Shown here: positions 49,461 through 61,477 of the stretch, in pieces | Layout of the letters: every line of letters begins with the position of its first letter | Numbering within the stretch: position 1 is the stretch's first letter | Assembly (NCBI RefSeq): GCF_000819865.1 | Contig: NZ_CDDF01000005.1 | Span: 674,206 to 738,205, forward strand | Source: Aeromonas eucrenophila | GTDB taxonomy: Bacteria > Pseudomonadota > Gammaproteobacteria > Enterobacterales > Aeromonadaceae | Reading direction: 5' to 3' | DNA: 64,000 nucleotides | Program-made: the position numbers and the translations under genes | The notes under the pieces: model-generated | The model's database searches: none | Told to the model about the DNA's origin: nothing | Seen by the model: only the letters and a program-made list of their open reading frames with translations

Positions 49461-50453
49461 CTAGGCGGCGCTGCGCCCGGCATCGACGCTCAGCAGCCCC
49501 ACGGCGCGGGCGGCCACCGCGAGATAGTGGGACCCGTGGCGGGATGAGTGAGCCTGCTCCCGCCAGCAGCAGTGCACCAGTTTTATCACGTGATCGTCCA
49601 GGCTCACGATCGCCAGCGACAACACCCTCTCCCAGTCCAGCCCCGAAACCTCTGGCCAGCGCTGGGATCCCAGCGCCGGTGCCCCGACCGTGATATAGGC
49701 CGCAGCCACGGCTTGCCACATCAGGGTCTGCCAAGGCTCCTGCAGTTCGGCGGGCAGATGGCGGGCGACGATGGCGGCGGCCCGGCTGCCGGTTACCAGG
49801 TGCAGCACGGTGAAGTTGCGGGTCTGCCAATAGAGGGGCAGGGCGACCTCGGCCAATTGCAGCAACACCTCTGTCCCTTCCTCCAGGCTGCGTGGCAGCG
49901 AGTCCGGCCAGCGCGAGTCTGCCGCGACCAGGCGCAGGCGCTCCGTGATCCGCTCACCCGGCCAGTGTGACCCCTCCCACAGTGCCGACAGCCCGGCCAG
50001 CAGGCGAGTGACGTCCCGGCAGGGGGCCCCTGTGCTGGCAGGCAGGATCAGGGGCTTGCACAGCCAGGCGGCCAGCGCCGCCGCCTGCTCCCCCTGATGC
50101 CCATTCTCCAGCGCGCAGGCGAAGCGAATAAACGGATGGAAGGCGCCGCCAGCGGGGGAGAGGCCATCCGCCAGCAGCGCCTCGAAGGTGGGCAGCCAAC
50201 CCTCCTCGGCAAAGCGGATGGCCAGCCGTTGGCGTAGTTGCACGAAACGACGCTCCTCTTCATCTCCCTGGTTTTCCGTTCCGGCGGGCAGGGCATGGGT
50301 GCTCTGCCAATGATCGAAGAACTGTCTCAGCTGTTGCGGGCTGGCGCCCATCTCATGCAAGGCGTGCAGCGCCATGGGGCAGTGATTGGTGGTGTCACGG
50401 CCGTTGAGGGCGAAGGTCGCGTTGGCATCGAGCAGGGAAGAGAGAAAATCCAT
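49461..50453 (-). CDS. Questin-oxidase-like protein (DUF4243)
   Basis: A 330-residue protein of the questin oxidase family, whose fungal members open an anthraquinone ring by a Baeyer-Villiger-type reaction. Family traits: the N-terminal NHCPMALHALHEMGASPQQL, GGAFHPFIRFACALE in the middle and the C-terminal DDHVIKLVHCCWREQ. Bacterial members are uncharacterised. The start at MDFLSSLLDANATFALNGRD is preferred (AGGAG upstream). It faces soxR across a 66-base gap containing a SoxR-type operator in its promoter, so redox-active compounds may induce it. Confidence 0.82.
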   Translation of the reverse strand: MDFLSSLLDANATFALNGRDTTNHCPMALHALHEMGASPQQLRQFFDHWQSTHALPAGTENQGDEEERRFVQLRQRLAIRFAEEGWLPTFEALLADGLSPAGGAFHPFIRFACALENGHQGEQAAALAAWLCKPLILPASTGAPCRDVTRLLAGLSALWEGSHWPGERITERLRLVAADSRWPDSLPRSLEEGTEVLLQLAEVALPLYWQTRNFTVLHLVTGSRAAAIVARHLPAELQEPWQTLMWQAVAAAYITVGAPALGSQRWPEVSGLDWERVLSLAIVSLDDHVIKLVHCCWREQAHSSRHGSHYLAVAARAVGLLSVDAGRSAA

Positions 50454-50486
50454 AATCCTTTGACTCCTTTTGTCGGGGAAGACAGG

Positions 50487-50517
50487 ATTGTGCAAGTTAA
50501 AGCTAACTTGAGGTCAA
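50487..50517 (-). promoter_or_regulatory. SoxR-type promoter with operator in a 19-bp spacer
   Basis: On the minus strand TTGACC (-35) and CACAAT (-10) are 19 bases apart, the long spacing typical of MerR/SoxR-activated promoters. The spacer carries the dyad CAAGTTAAAGCTAACTTG (50493-50510, 7-bp arms), close to the E. coli SoxR box (CTCAAGTTA... dyad). It points at the questin-oxidase-like gene. Confidence 0.78.
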
Positions 50518-50519
50518 GG

Positions 50520-50984
50520 ATGGAAAGGGATCGCAAGTGGTTGGCCATAGGCCAGATTGCCAAGCGTGCCGGTGTCAACGCCAGTGCCCTGCGCTTTTAC
50601 GAAGAAAAGGGGCTGCTCCAGAGCCTTCGCAGCGACGGAGGCCAGCGTCTCTATCCGCGGGATGCGCTGCGCCGCATCGCCTTTATCCGGGTGGCACAAG
50701 GGATGGGGCTGAGCCTAGGCGAGATTGCCGAGGCGCTGGCCGGGCTGCCCGACGGCCGCACGCCGGATCGCCGTGACTGGGAGCAGATCGCCGGTCAGTG
50801 GCAAGGGCTGCTCGATCGGCGCATCGAGGCCTTGCAGCTGATGAAGCGCAAACTCGGCGCCTGCATCGGTTGTGGTTGCCTGTCGCTGGAGCATTGCGCC
50901 CTCTACAACCCTGAGGACCTTGCAGCCTCTGGGGGTAGCGGCCCCCGCTATCTGCTGGGGGATCAGCCCCCCGCCGAGGATTGA
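50520..50984 (+). CDS. soxR: Redox-sensing transcriptional activator SoxR
   Basis: MerR-family regulator activated by oxidation of a [2Fe-2S] cluster. The N-terminal helix-turn-helix is AIGQIAKRAGVNASALRFYE, and the C terminus carries the cluster ligands as CIGCGCLSLEHC (C-x2-C-x-C-x5-C), all four present. 154 aa, the same as E. coli. No soxS gene is next to it, as in most non-enteric bacteria, where SoxR controls its own small regulon. Its ATG is 3 bases beyond the -35 box of the opposite promoter. Confidence 0.95.
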   Translation: MERDRKWLAIGQIAKRAGVNASALRFYEEKGLLQSLRSDGGQRLYPRDALRRIAFIRVAQGMGLSLGEIAEALAGLPDGRTPDRRDWEQIAGQWQGLLDRRIEALQLMKRKLGACIGCGCLSLEHCALYNPEDLAASGGSGPRYLLGDQPPAED

Positions 50985-51341
50985 ACCGCGCAGAGGATGG
51001 GCAATGGCGGGCCCGGCGGTCGCCGTGCGTCCCTCCGGCAGCCACGGCGCGCCAGCCTGCAGGTCAACCATCTCATCACCGAATGAATTAATGCCCATTC
51101 GAGCTCGTTATTTTTGTTATCCATTATTTCGCTAAATATCCTCGTATTTCATGCTTTGGCAATTGAACGCCCCGCGTTATGTTTTGTCCATGCAGACAAC
51201 CAGCCCGATAAATATAAGGCGATGAAGCCGATATATTAATCTGAGTCGGTAACGGCAGAACCCAATTAAATAATTGCATGGCTCTCTGATGATGTTCATT
51301 GGCACGTATTCAGGATGTTCATAAATATAACGAGGTGAATA
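50985..51341. other. Intergenic region before the ABC transporter operon
   Basis: 357 bases; the right half is AT-rich and should hold the promoter of the transporter operon. The GC content drops sharply after 51080. No operator or riboswitch recognised. Confidence 0.45.
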
Positions 51342-52115
51342 ATGAAAAAGCTGCAATCCCTGTTTTTATTGGCCGCCCTGCCGCTGGCCTTGCTGACATC
51401 GGCACAGGCACAATCCAGTCTCGCCGCCATCCAGAGCGCCGGGGTGATCAAGATAGGCACGGAAGGGGCCTACCCTCCCTTCACCTATCACGACAAGAGC
51501 GGCAAGCTGGTGGGCTTTGATGTTGAGATTGGCGAGCTCATCGCAAGCGGCCTCGGCGTGAAGCCGGAATTTGTTGAGGGCAAGTGGGACGGGCTCATCG
51601 CCGGGGTGGATGCCAAGCGCTACGATCTGGTGCTCAACGAGGTGGCCATCACCCCTGAGCGACTCAAGAAGTACGATTTTTCAGACCCTTATATCACCTC
51701 CAAGGCGGTGGTGGTGGTCCACAGCGACAACGACAGCATCAAGAGCTTCGCGGATCTGAAGGGCAAGAAATCCTCCCAGTCCCTGACCAGCAACTTCGCC
51801 CAGCTGGCCAAGACGTCGGGGGCCGAGGTAGTGGCCACCGAGGGCTTCAACCAGTCCCTTGAGCTGGTGTTGACCGGGCGGGTGGATGCCACCATCAACG
51901 ACAGCCTCTCCTATCTGGACTTCAAGAAGCAGAAGCCGGACGCCAAGCTGAAGGTGGCGGCGACCGAGCCGAAGGGGGATCAATCTGCCGCCCTGCTCGC
52001 CAAGGGACAGCCTGAATTGCTGGCCGCCATCAATCAGACGCTGCGCACCGCCAAGCAAGACGGCAGCTATCAGAAAATATCGCTGAAATATTTTGGCACT
52101 GACGTCTCGAATTAA
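51342..52115 (+). CDS. Amino-acid (probably cystine) ABC transporter binding protein
   Basis: A signal peptide (MKKLQSLFLLAALPLALLTS and on to AQA) is followed by a family 3 binding fold: VIKIGTEGAYPPFTYHDKSG, LVGFDVEIGELIASGLG, WDGLIAGVDAKRYDLVLNEV, KYDFSDPY. The layout matches cystine-binding proteins such as TcyJ and TcyA (WDGMLAS-type motif and YDFS). Periplasmic. First gene of a three-gene operon with its permease and ATPase. 257 aa. Confidence 0.88.
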   Translation: MKKLQSLFLLAALPLALLTSAQAQSSLAAIQSAGVIKIGTEGAYPPFTYHDKSGKLVGFDVEIGELIASGLGVKPEFVEGKWDGLIAGVDAKRYDLVLNEVAITPERLKKYDFSDPYITSKAVVVVHSDNDSIKSFADLKGKKSSQSLTSNFAQLAKTSGAEVVATEGFNQSLELVLTGRVDATINDSLSYLDFKKQKPDAKLKVAATEPKGDQSAALLAKGQPELLAAINQTLRTAKQDGSYQKISLKYFGTDVSN

Positions 52116-52152
52116 TAATTCGGCAGAATAATAACAATAAAGGAGAATTAAC

Positions 52153-52830
52153 GTGCCAGCCTGGTTGCAGTTAATGATCGACTCTTTTTGGCCCCTGCTC
52201 AGTGCGGGGCTTATTTTTACGGTGCCACTGACCCTGATCACCTTCGTGCTCGGCATATTGCTCGGTTTTCTGGTGGCGCTGGCGCGATTATATGGTCCGG
52301 CACCCTTGGTGGTGCTGGTACGCTTCTATGTCTGGCTTATTCGGGGCACGCCGCTGCTGGTGCAGCTCTTTCTCATCTTCTACGGCTTGCCGAGCGCCGG
52401 CATAGTGCTCGATGCCTTCACCGCCGCTGTCATCGGCTTCACCCTCAACATCGGCGCCTACAGCTCGGAGATCATCCGTGCGACCCTGGCTGCCATTCCC
52501 AAGGGGCAGTGGGAGGCAGCCTACTCCATCGGCATGAGCTGGCCCCAGGCGATGTGGCGGGTGATCCTGCCGCAGGCGGCGCGCATCGCGGTGCCGCCGC
52601 TCTCCAACACCTTTATCTCGCTGGTCAAGGACACCTCCCTGGCGGCTGCGGTGACGGTGCCGGAGCTGTTCCAGGCGGCCCAGCGACTCGCCTCCGTCAC
52701 CTATGAGCCGCTCATCCTCTACATAGAGACGGCCATCATCTACCTGATGTTCAGCTCGGTGCTCTCCGCCCTGCAAGACCGGCTGGAGCGCAAGTTGACC
52801 CACAAAGAGACCCGGGAGGTCGCCCTATGA
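52153..52830 (+). CDS. Amino-acid (probably cystine) ABC transporter permease
   Basis: Inner-membrane permease of the polar amino-acid family, with five membrane segments and the HisM-type N-terminal FTVPLTLITFVLGILLGFLV and the coupling loop EAAYSIGMSWPQAMWRVILPQA. 225 aa. GTG start with AAGGAG 7 bases upstream. It starts 37 bases after the binding-protein gene and its stop overlaps the ATPase start. Confidence 0.92.
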   Translation: MPAWLQLMIDSFWPLLSAGLIFTVPLTLITFVLGILLGFLVALARLYGPAPLVVLVRFYVWLIRGTPLLVQLFLIFYGLPSAGIVLDAFTAAVIGFTLNIGAYSSEIIRATLAAIPKGQWEAAYSIGMSWPQAMWRVILPQAARIAVPPLSNTFISLVKDTSLAAAVTVPELFQAAQRLASVTYEPLILYIETAIIYLMFSSVLSALQDRLERKLTHKETREVAL

Positions 52831-53588
52831 TCCGGTTGAGCGGCATCGAGAAGCAGTTTGGCGGCCAGAAGGTGCTGAAGGGAGTGGATCTGGCCATGGC
52901 GGCGGGCAGCGTCACCGCCCTGATCGGCCCCTCCGGCAGTGGCAAGAGCACCTTGCTGCGCTGTGTGAACCTGCTGGAGCGGCCGGATGCGGGGCAGTTG
53001 GTGCTGGGGGGGAGCGAGCTCGATTTCTCGCGCCACCTGTCGCGCCAGAGTGTGCTGAGCCTGCGCCAGCAGACCGGCATGGTGTTTCAGAACTTCCAGC
53101 TGTTTCCGCACATGACGGTGCTGGAGAACGTGATCGAAGGGCTGGTAACCGTGTTGAAGTGGCCCAAGGAGAAGGCGGTGGCGAGGGGCTTGGCCCTGCT
53201 GGACAAGGTAGGGCTCAGCCACAAGGCCGAGGCGGTCCCCGCGACTCTCTCCGGCGGCCAGCAGCAGCGGGTCGCCATCGCCAGAGCCCTGGCGCCGTCA
53301 CCCAAGGTGCTGCTCTGCGACGAGCCGACCTCGGCGCTGGATCCCGAGCTGGCGCTGGAGGTGGTGGCCGTGCTGCGCCAACTGGCCCGGGAAGGCACCA
53401 CCATGCTCATTGCCACCCACGACTTGCGTCTGGCATCCCAGATTGCCCAGCAGGTGATCTTCCTGGAGGCGGGGGAGGTGGTGGAGGCGGGCAGTGCGCG
53501 CCAGATGTTCACGGCCCCCAAGCGGGCACGCACCTTCGAGTACATCTCCACCCTGACCGAGCGGTTGCCGGAGAGCTGGAGTATCTAG
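52827..53588 (+). CDS. Amino-acid (probably cystine) ABC transporter ATPase
   Basis: Walker A GPSGSGKST, signature LSGGQQQRVAIARAL, Walker B VLLCDEPTSALD and switch His in IATHDLRLA are intact. The insert around RHLSRQSVLSLRQQTGMVFQ and LFPHMTVLENVIEG is like TcyN/YecC, the cystine importer ATPase, more than like the glutamine or histidine ones. 253 aa. Overlaps the permease by 4 bases (ATGA). Confidence 0.9.
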   Translation: MIRLSGIEKQFGGQKVLKGVDLAMAAGSVTALIGPSGSGKSTLLRCVNLLERPDAGQLVLGGSELDFSRHLSRQSVLSLRQQTGMVFQNFQLFPHMTVLENVIEGLVTVLKWPKEKAVARGLALLDKVGLSHKAEAVPATLSGGQQQRVAIARALAPSPKVLLCDEPTSALDPELALEVVAVLRQLAREGTTMLIATHDLRLASQIAQQVIFLEAGEVVEAGSARQMFTAPKRARTFEYISTLTERLPESWSI

Positions 53589-53618
53589 CGGCGCTTGTCC
53601 TGACGACTGTCCTATAAA

Positions 53619-53648
53619 GAAACAGCCCCGCATCTGCGGGGCTGTTTG
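53619..53648. terminator. Bidirectional terminator between the ABC operon and gltD
   Basis: A 13-bp stem AAACAGCCCCGCA with a 2-base loop between convergent operons; T-rich exit on each side. Confidence 0.9.
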
Positions 53649-53677
53649 CTTGGAGCCTTGCTCGTCTGGACGGTAGC

Positions 53678-55105
<1,428 letters not shown>

Positions 55106-58100
55106 TTATTGCGCCTGGATTCTGAGTTCTGCACTAGAGCGGCTGGTGTGACCGAGCAAGGACTTGACGTCGCTGGACTTGGGTTTGATCAGCCTGAACT
55201 TGGGCACATAGGAGTCGAAGTTGGCCAGGATCTCCTCGGCGCGCGAGCTGCCTGTCTCATTCAGGTGCGCCGTGATGATGCCGCGCAGGTGTTCCTGATG
55301 GATGGCGAGATCCGCCACATCCAGCAGTTCGACCAGCTCCGGGTTGGTGCGCTTGGCAAAGTTGCCGCACTCGTCCAGCACGTAGGCGAAGCCGCCCGTC
55401 ATGCCGGCCGCGAAGTTGACCCCGGTGGTGCCGAGCACGGTGACGATGCCGCCGGTCATGTATTCGCAGCCGTTGTCGCCAATGCCCTCGACCACCGCCA
55501 GGGCGCCCGAGTTGCGCACCGCGAAACGCTCACCCGCCGTGCCTGCCGCGTAGAGCTTGCCGCCGGTGGCGCCATAGAGGCAGGTGTTGCCTATGATGGC
55601 CGCTTCGTGGGACTTGAACGCCACGCCGACGTGGGGTTTGACCACCAGCTTGCCGCCGGTCATGCCCTTGCCCACGTAGTCGTTGGCATCGCCGGTCAGG
55701 ATGAGCTCGAGGCCGCCTGCGTTCCAGACGCCGAAGCTCTGGCCGGCGGTGCCGTTGAAGTGGACCCGTACCGGATCCGCCGCCATGCCCTGGTTGCCGT
55801 GGCGCTTGACGATCTCGCCGGACAGACGGGCTCCCACGGAGCGGTCTGTGTTGCGGATGTCGTAGCGCCATTCACCGCCGGACTTGTGCTCGACCGCCTC
55901 CAGCAGATCCTCGACCATCTTGAGGTTCAAAGGCCCCTTGTCGAAGGTCGGGTTGTGCTGCTGGCTGAACAGGCTGGAGCCTGCCGGTGCCACCGGGCTC
56001 GCCAGCAGACCGGACAGGTCCAGCTTGGCCTGACGGGCGGTGAGGCCGGGCAGGGCTTCGAGCAAATCGGTGCGACCGATCAGATCCGTCAGCTGGCTGA
56101 CGCCAAGCTCGGCCATCAGCTCGCGGGTCTCTTCGGCGATGAACTTGAAGTAGTTCATCACCATCTCCGGCAGGCCGGTGAAGTGCTCGCGGCGCAGTTT
56201 CTCATCCTGAGTGGCGACACCGGTGGCGCAGTTGTTCAGGTGGCAGATACGCAGGTATTTGCAGCCGAGCGCCACCATGGGGCCGGTACCGAAGCCGAAG
56301 CTCTCGGCGCCGAGGATGGCCGCCTTGATGATGTCCAGACCGGTTTTGAGGCCGCCGTCCACCTGTAGCCGCACCTTGTGGCGCAAGCCGTTGGCGACTA
56401 GCGCCTGCTGGGTTTCGGCAAGGCCGAGTTCCCAGGGGGAGCCGGCGTATTTGACCGAGCTCAGGGGGCTGGCACCGGTGCCGCCGTCATAACCGGAGAC
56501 GGTGATGAAGTCCGCATAGGCCTTGGCCACGCCGCAGGCGATGGTGCCTACGCCGGGCTCGGACACCAGCTTGACCGACACCAGACAGTCCGGGTTGATC
56601 TGCTTGATGTCGAAGATGAGCTGGGCCAAGTCCTCGATGGAGTAGATGTCGTGGTGCGGTGGCGGTGAGATCAGGGTCACACCGGGCACGGAATAACGCA
56701 GCTTGGCTATCTGGGCGGTGACCTTGTCACCGGGCAGCTGGCCACCTTCGCCTGGCTTGGCGCCCTGAGCCACCTTGATCTGCACCACATCGGCGTTCAT
56801 CAGGTAGTGGGGGGTGACGCCGAAGCGCCCCGAGGCAACCTGCTTGATGCGGGAATTCTTCTCGGTGCCAAAGCGCTTGGGATCTTCACCACCTTCACCC
56901 GAGTTGCTCTTGCCACCTAGGCGGTTCATGGCCACGGCCAGCGCCTCGTGGGCCTCGGGCCCCAGGGCGCCGATGGACATGGCGGCGGAGTCGAAGCGGG
57001 GGAACAGGTTGGCTGCGGGCTCTACCTGCTCCAGTGCAATGGGGTTGGCCACGGCCTTGAGGGCGAGCAGATCGCGCAGGGTGGCGACCGGGCGCTCATT
57101 CACCAGGCGTGCGTATTCCTTGTAATCGGCGTAGTCGCCGGAGCGCACCGCCACTTGCAGGGTCTGCACCACGTCCGGGTTGTAGGTGTGGTACTCGCCA
57201 CCGTGGACGAACTTGAGCAGGCCGCCCTGGGTAAGCGCCTTGCGGGCCAGCCAGGCCTGACGGGCCAGTTGCAGCTGATCCTGCTGGATGTCGGCAAAGT
57301 CGGCACCCTGGATGCGGCTGGAGACGCCACGGAAGCACATCTCGACCACGGCATTGGACAGCCCCACCGCCTCGAACAGCTGGGAGCAGCGATAGCTCGC
57401 CACCGTGCTGATGCCCATCTTGGACATCACCTTGTAGAGGCCCTTGTTGATGCCGTTGCGGTAGTTGAGCATGGCCTGGCGCAGGCTCATCTTGAGCACG
57501 CCTTCCTCGACTTGCTTGGCGAGGGTCTCGTAGGCGAGATAGGGATAAATAGCGGTGGCGCCAAAGCCCAGCAGCACGGAGAAGTGGTGCGGATCGCGCA
57601 CGCTGGCGGTTTCCACCAAAATATTGGCATCACAGCGCAGATTGTTGTCTACCAGGGTGCGCTGTACCGCGCCCACCGCCATGGCGGCCGGGATTGGCAG
57701 GGTGTCGGCACTGACGTCCCGATCCGACAGGATCAGCAGCACTGTGCCACCACGGGCCTTGTCGGCGGCGTCGTTGCATAGCCGCTCCAGCGCCGCTTGC
57801 AGCCCCTCTTCGGGTTTGAAGTTCAGGCTCAGCACCGCATGACGGTAATGTTCCCCCTCCAGGGCCAACAGCTGGTGGAAATCGGAGTAGAGCAGGATCG
57901 GCGACTGGAACAGCACCCGGTGGGCGTGGCCGAAGGTCTCGTTGAACACGTTCTGCTCGCGGCCGATACAGGTGGCCAGCGACATGACGTGGTTTTCCCG
58001 CAGCGGATCGATGGGCGGGTTGGTCACCTGGGCGAACATCTGGCGGAAGTAGTCGTACAGGGTGCGCTGGCTGGAGGAGAGCACCGCCATGGGGGTGTCA

Positions 58101-59563
58101 TCCCCCATGGAGCCCACCGCCTCCTGGCCGTTCTCGCCGAGCACGCGCACTATCTGATCCAGCTCCTCGTAGGAGTAGCCGAACAGTTTCTGATAGGTCT
58201 TGAGCTGATCGTCCGAGAACTCGCGGGCGCCAGTGCTGGCGTCATCCATCTGCTCGAACGGCACCAGCCGTTTGCAATGCTTGTCCATCCACTGCTTGTA
58301 GGTGTGGCGGCTCTTGAGATCGTCGTCGATCTCGAAGCTGGTCCAGATCTTGCCGTTGTGGGTATCCACCACGAACAGCTCGCCCGGGCCGACCCGGCCC
58401 TTCTCCAGCACCTCGTCCGGGGTGTAGTCCCAGGTGCCCACTTCGGACGCCAGGGTGATGAACTTGTCCTTGGTGATGACGTAGCGGGCCGGGCGCAGGC
58501 CGTTACGGTCCAGCGCGCAGGTGGCGTAGCGGCCATCGGTCATGACGATGCCGGCCGGGCCATCCCAGGGCTCCATGTGCATGGAGTTGAAGTCATAGAA
58601 GGCGCGCAGGTCGTCATCCATGTTCGGGTGTTTTTGCCATGCAGGCGGGATCAGCAGACGCATGGCACGGAACAGGTCCATGCCACCGGCGAGGAAGAGA
58701 TCCAGCATGTTGTCGAGGCTGGAGGAGTCCGACCCCGTGGTGTTGACGAAGGGGGCGGCCTCTTGCAAGTCCGGAATGAGCGGCGTCGCGAACTTGTAGC
58801 TGCGCGCCTTGGCCCACTGGCGGTTGCCGGCGATGGTGTTGATCTCGCCGTTGTGGGCGAGATAGCGGAACGGCTGGGCCAGCGGCCAGCGCGGGCTGGT
58901 GTTGGTGGAGAAACGCTGGTGGAACACGCAGATGGCCGCCTGCATGCGAATGTCGGCGAGATCCAAGTAGAAGCGCGGCAAATCCACCGGCATGCACAGC
59001 CCTTTATAGACGGTGACCAGGTTGGAGAGGCTGACTACGTAGAAATAGTCGTCGCTGATGCGCTTCTCGATGCGGCGGCGCACTATATAGAGGCGACGCT
59101 CGAGATCCTTGTCGACCCAGCCAGGCGGCGCGTTGACAAAGACTTGTTCGATGCTGGGCAATGAAGCCTTGGCGATGGGACCGAGCACATTGGTATCGAT
59201 GGGCACCTTGCGCCAACCGACCAGACTCAGGGTCTCCTTTTCCAGCTCCTCGTCGATGATGTCGCGAGTCTGCTGGGCCAATACGGGGTCCGGGTTCAGG
59301 AACAGCATGCCGACCGCATAGTTGCGGCCCAGGTGCCATCCCTTCTCCTCGGCGACAGCGCGATAGAAGCTGTCTGGTTTTTGCAGCAACAGGCCGCAGC
59401 CGTCGCCGGTCTTGCCATCGGCGGAGATACCGCCGCGGTGCTGCATGCGAGCCAAGGCTGACATCGCGAGACGGACGAGCTTGTGGCTGGCTTCCCCTTC
59501 CATGTGGGCCAACAGGCCGAAGCCACAGTTATCCCTCTCCAGCTTTGGATCATATAGTGACAT
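55106..59563 (-). CDS. gltB: Glutamate synthase large subunit
   Basis: Moves the amide of glutamine to 2-oxoglutarate, giving two glutamates, the main ammonia-assimilation route with glutamine synthetase. The N-terminal class II amidotransferase domain exposes Cys13 ([13 protein letters not shown]) after removal of a short leader. The central domain, the FMN synthase domain ([34 protein letters not shown] with the 3Fe-4S ligands) and the GXGXG C-terminal domain follow. 1485 aa (E. coli about 1486 mature-plus-leader). The second ATG ([11 protein letters not shown]) is preferred over one 14 codons upstream. Confidence 0.97.
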   Translation of the reverse strand: MSLYDPKLERDNCGFGLLAHMEGEASHKLVRLAMSALARMQHRGGISADGKTGDGCGLLLQKPDSFYRAVAEEKGWHLGRNYAVGMLFLNPDPVLAQQTRDIIDEELEKETLSLVGWRKVPIDTNVLGPIAKASLPSIEQVFVNAPPGWVDKDLERRLYIVRRRIEKRISDDYFYVVSLSNLVTVYKGLCMPVDLPRFYLDLADIRMQAAICVFHQRFSTNTSPRWPLAQPFRYLAHNGEINTIAGNRQWAKARSYKFATPLIPDLQEAAPFVNTTGSDSSSLDNMLDLFLAGGMDLFRAMRLLIPPAWQKHPNMDDDLRAFYDFNSMHMEPWDGPAGIVMTDGRYATCALDRNGLRPARYVITKDKFITLASEVGTWDYTPDEVLEKGRVGPGELFVVDTHNGKIWTSFEIDDDLKSRHTYKQWMDKHCKRLVPFEQMDDASTGAREFSDDQLKTYQKLFGYSYEELDQIVRVLGENGQEAVGSMGDDTPMAVLSSSQRTLYDYFRQMFAQVTNPPIDPLRENHVMSLATCIGREQNVFNETFGHAHRVLFQSPILLYSDFHQLLALEGEHYRHAVLSLNFKPEEGLQAALERLCNDAADKARGGTVLLILSDRDVSADTLPIPAAMAVGAVQRTLVDNNLRCDANILVETASVRDPHHFSVLLGFGATAIYPYLAYETLAKQVEEGVLKMSLRQAMLNYRNGINKGLYKVMSKMGISTVASYRCSQLFEAVGLSNAVVEMCFRGVSSRIQGADFADIQQDQLQLARQAWLARKALTQGGLLKFVHGGEYHTYNPDVVQTLQVAVRSGDYADYKEYARLVNERPVATLRDLLALKAVANPIALEQVEPAANLFPRFDSAAMSIGALGPEAHEALAVAMNRLGGKSNSGEGGEDPKRFGTEKNSRIKQVASGRFGVTPHYLMNADVVQIKVAQGAKPGEGGQLPGDKVTAQIAKLRYSVPGVTLISPPPHHDIYSIEDLAQLIFDIKQINPDCLVSVKLVSEPGVGTIACGVAKAYADFITVSGYDGGTGASPLSSVKYAGSPWELGLAETQQALVANGLRHKVRLQVDGGLKTGLDIIKAAILGAESFGFGTGPMVALGCKYLRICHLNNCATGVATQDEKLRREHFTGLPEMVMNYFKFIAEETRELMAELGVSQLTDLIGRTDLLEALPGLTARQAKLDLSGLLASPVAPAGSSLFSQQHNPTFDKGPLNLKMVEDLLEAVEHKSGGEWRYDIRNTDRSVGARLSGEIVKRHGNQGMAADPVRVHFNGTAGQSFGVWNAGGLELILTGDANDYVGKGMTGGKLVVKPHVGVAFKSHEAAIIGNTCLYGATGGKLYAAGTAGERFAVRNSGALAVVEGIGDNGCEYMTGGIVTVLGTTGVNFAAGMTGGFAYVLDECGNFAKRTNPELVELLDVADLAIHQEHLRGIITAHLNETGSSRAEEILANFDSYVPKFRLIKPKSSDVKSLLGHTSRSSAELRIQAQ

Positions 59564-60175
59564 TGCATTTCTCCCTTGCTCGGCCTTCCATCGCACTGTC
59601 ATCAACAGACTGCATAAATTGCGATTGGCTCTTGTGGTTCCGTCCGCCTGAGGTGGCGAATCTCCAAACTAATGGGATTTTCGGGCAAGGTCAATTGGAC
59701 ATCCGGACTGTTTGCAATGTTACATCGACATAACAAACTGTGGATTTGGGAGTGACAATGGGACTTTTCATTAATAAAAAACTTTAAATTTAACTAATTG
59801 TGGATTTTTGTGCTGATATCCTTAGCGTTAGTGGTGGACTGCATCGTGTCGGAGTGCTGTAGTAATCTTACCAATCCACCCTCCCGAGGTCGGGCCGGGA
59901 TCACATTTCAGGATCCTGTGCCTTGCATTTATTCAGATGCGGGCTAATTGGATTTTTTTCAGTATGAACAGATGGTTAGAGGGTGTTCGTGTTTTTCCTT
60001 TTTCCCTTTGTGGTGGGGGGAGGGGTTTCCAAAAGTAACCTAAATACACATGTGTCGGATACTTATCCGATGAAAGATGAATATTTATATAGTTTTGAGG
60101 CTCGGGGCGGCTTGATCCAGCTCAGCCTTCCCAGCGGGGTGAGCCGGTACAATGGCACCTTATATTGGAGGTGTC
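59564..60175. other. Divergent control region between gltB and the YhcC-type gene
   Basis: 612 bases with AT-rich parts at 59650-59830 and 59940-60090, presumably the promoters. An imperfect dyad TCGGATACTTATCCGA is at 60055-60070 (7-bp arms), which could be an operator. An open frame at 59983-60480 covers part of the region but runs out of frame into the next gene and is not credible. Confidence 0.45.
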
Positions 60176-61120
60176 ATGCAGTTACACGAACTCATCAATA
60201 CATTCGGTCAGGATCTCAAGCAGCGCCACGGCCAGAAGATCCACAAACTCTCTATTCACGGCGCCTTTACCTGTCCGAACCGGGACGGCACTCTGGGCCG
60301 CGGCGGCTGCACCTTCTGCAACGTCTCCTCCTTCGCCGACGAATCGGCTCAGCAGCTCTCCGTGGTGCAACAACTGCTGGCGCGGCGGGACGAGGTGACC
60401 CGTGCCAAGCGCTACCTCGCTTATTTTCAGGCCTATACCAGCACCTATGCCGAGGTGGAATACCTGCAGCGCATGTATGAAGAGGCGCTGTCGGTGAGCG
60501 ACATGGTGGGGCTCTGCGTCGGCACCCGCCCGGATTGCGTGCCGGATGCGGTGCTGGATCTGCTGGCTGGCTATCAGGCTCGCGGCTACGAGGTGTGGTT
60601 GGAGTTGGGGCTGCAGAGTGCCAACGACAAGACGCTACAACGGATCAATCGGGGCCACGGCTATGGCGCCTATGAAGATGCGGTGCGCCGTGCCCACGCA
60701 AGGGGCATCAAGGTCTGTGCTCATCTGATCGTCGGCCTGCCGGGAGAGGCGGCCATGGACAGCCTGGAGACTCTGCATCGCATCGTGGACACTGGGGTGG
60801 AGGGGATCAAGCTGCATCCGCTGCACGTGGTGGAGGGGAGCATCCTTGGCAAGGCCTGGCAGGCGGGGCGGCTGGAAGTGCCGACGCTGGAGCAATATAT
60901 AGAAGCGGCGGTGGCCATGATCCAGCACAGTCCTCCCGAGGTGGTTTATCACCGCATCTCGGCTTCGGCCCGTCGTCCGACCCTGTTGGCACCGGACTGG
61001 TGTGAGAATCGCTGGACCGCCATGGCCGGTATCGCCACCGAGCTGGCTCGCTCCGGGCCCCAGGGACACAGCCTGGGTCGACCCTTTTCCCTCGACGGTT
61101 TTAATGAGCTGTCACTCTAA
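60176..61120 (+). CDS. YhcC-type radical SAM protein (TIGR01212)
   Basis: Radical SAM protein of unknown substrate. The N terminus gives GAFTCPNRDGTLGRGGCTFCNV, whose cysteines bind the 4Fe-4S cluster; family features GLCVGTRPDCVPDAVLDLL and WLELGLQSANDKTLQRINRG follow. 314 aa. The GGAGGTGTC site decides the ATG at 60176. The gene is divergent from gltB, as in E. coli (yhcC next to gltB), which supports the call. Cytoplasmic. Confidence 0.92.
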   Translation: MQLHELINTFGQDLKQRHGQKIHKLSIHGAFTCPNRDGTLGRGGCTFCNVSSFADESAQQLSVVQQLLARRDEVTRAKRYLAYFQAYTSTYAEVEYLQRMYEEALSVSDMVGLCVGTRPDCVPDAVLDLLAGYQARGYEVWLELGLQSANDKTLQRINRGHGYGAYEDAVRRAHARGIKVCAHLIVGLPGEAAMDSLETLHRIVDTGVEGIKLHPLHVVEGSILGKAWQAGRLEVPTLEQYIEAAVAMIQHSPPEVVYHRISASARRPTLLAPDWCENRWTAMAGIATELARSGPQGHSLGRPFSLDGFNELSL

Positions 61121-61477
61121 TTTCATTAAAAAAACAGAGGCTTATTAGATGAAATTCAGTCTTTGCAGTATAGTTTCATTCAAGTCGCCTTGATAAGATG
61201 GACGGCTTGAAAAAGATATTGTTATCAATAAGCTTGTAATAATCGAGTCGGAGACTCTGGCACTGGTGCCACATCAGAGCCAGGCAAGGATCCGCTTTTC
61301 GGCTTGACGATGTTTGGGTCTGGTGATGGCATTAAAAGGTCATTGCCCTGTGCGCTAATTTGGTTGTCGGCTTTCGGTGACGGACGTCAGGCTCCGTTAT
61401 TCAAAAGACCGCCGTCACAATGAGGACGGCGATACTTCCCCGCGACAACCGTCTAAATCATGTTTTGACAGGATGCT
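61121..61477 (+). other. Upstream region of the type I secretion operon
   Basis: 357 bases. Contains a small hairpin (GCCGTC/GACGGC near 61411-61428) and an AT-rich stretch around 61190-61250 that could be a promoter. I compared it by eye with GEMM cyclic di-GMP riboswitches and did not find the conserved core. No gene. Confidence 0.45.

Noticed and set aside
59983..60480. 165-codon open frame before and over the YhcC-type gene
   Set aside because: It overlaps the radical SAM gene in another frame and its product looks like random high-GC sequence.
61250..61477. Cyclic di-GMP (GEMM) riboswitch before the secretion operon
   Set aside because: A small hairpin is present, but the conserved GEMM core sequence is not.
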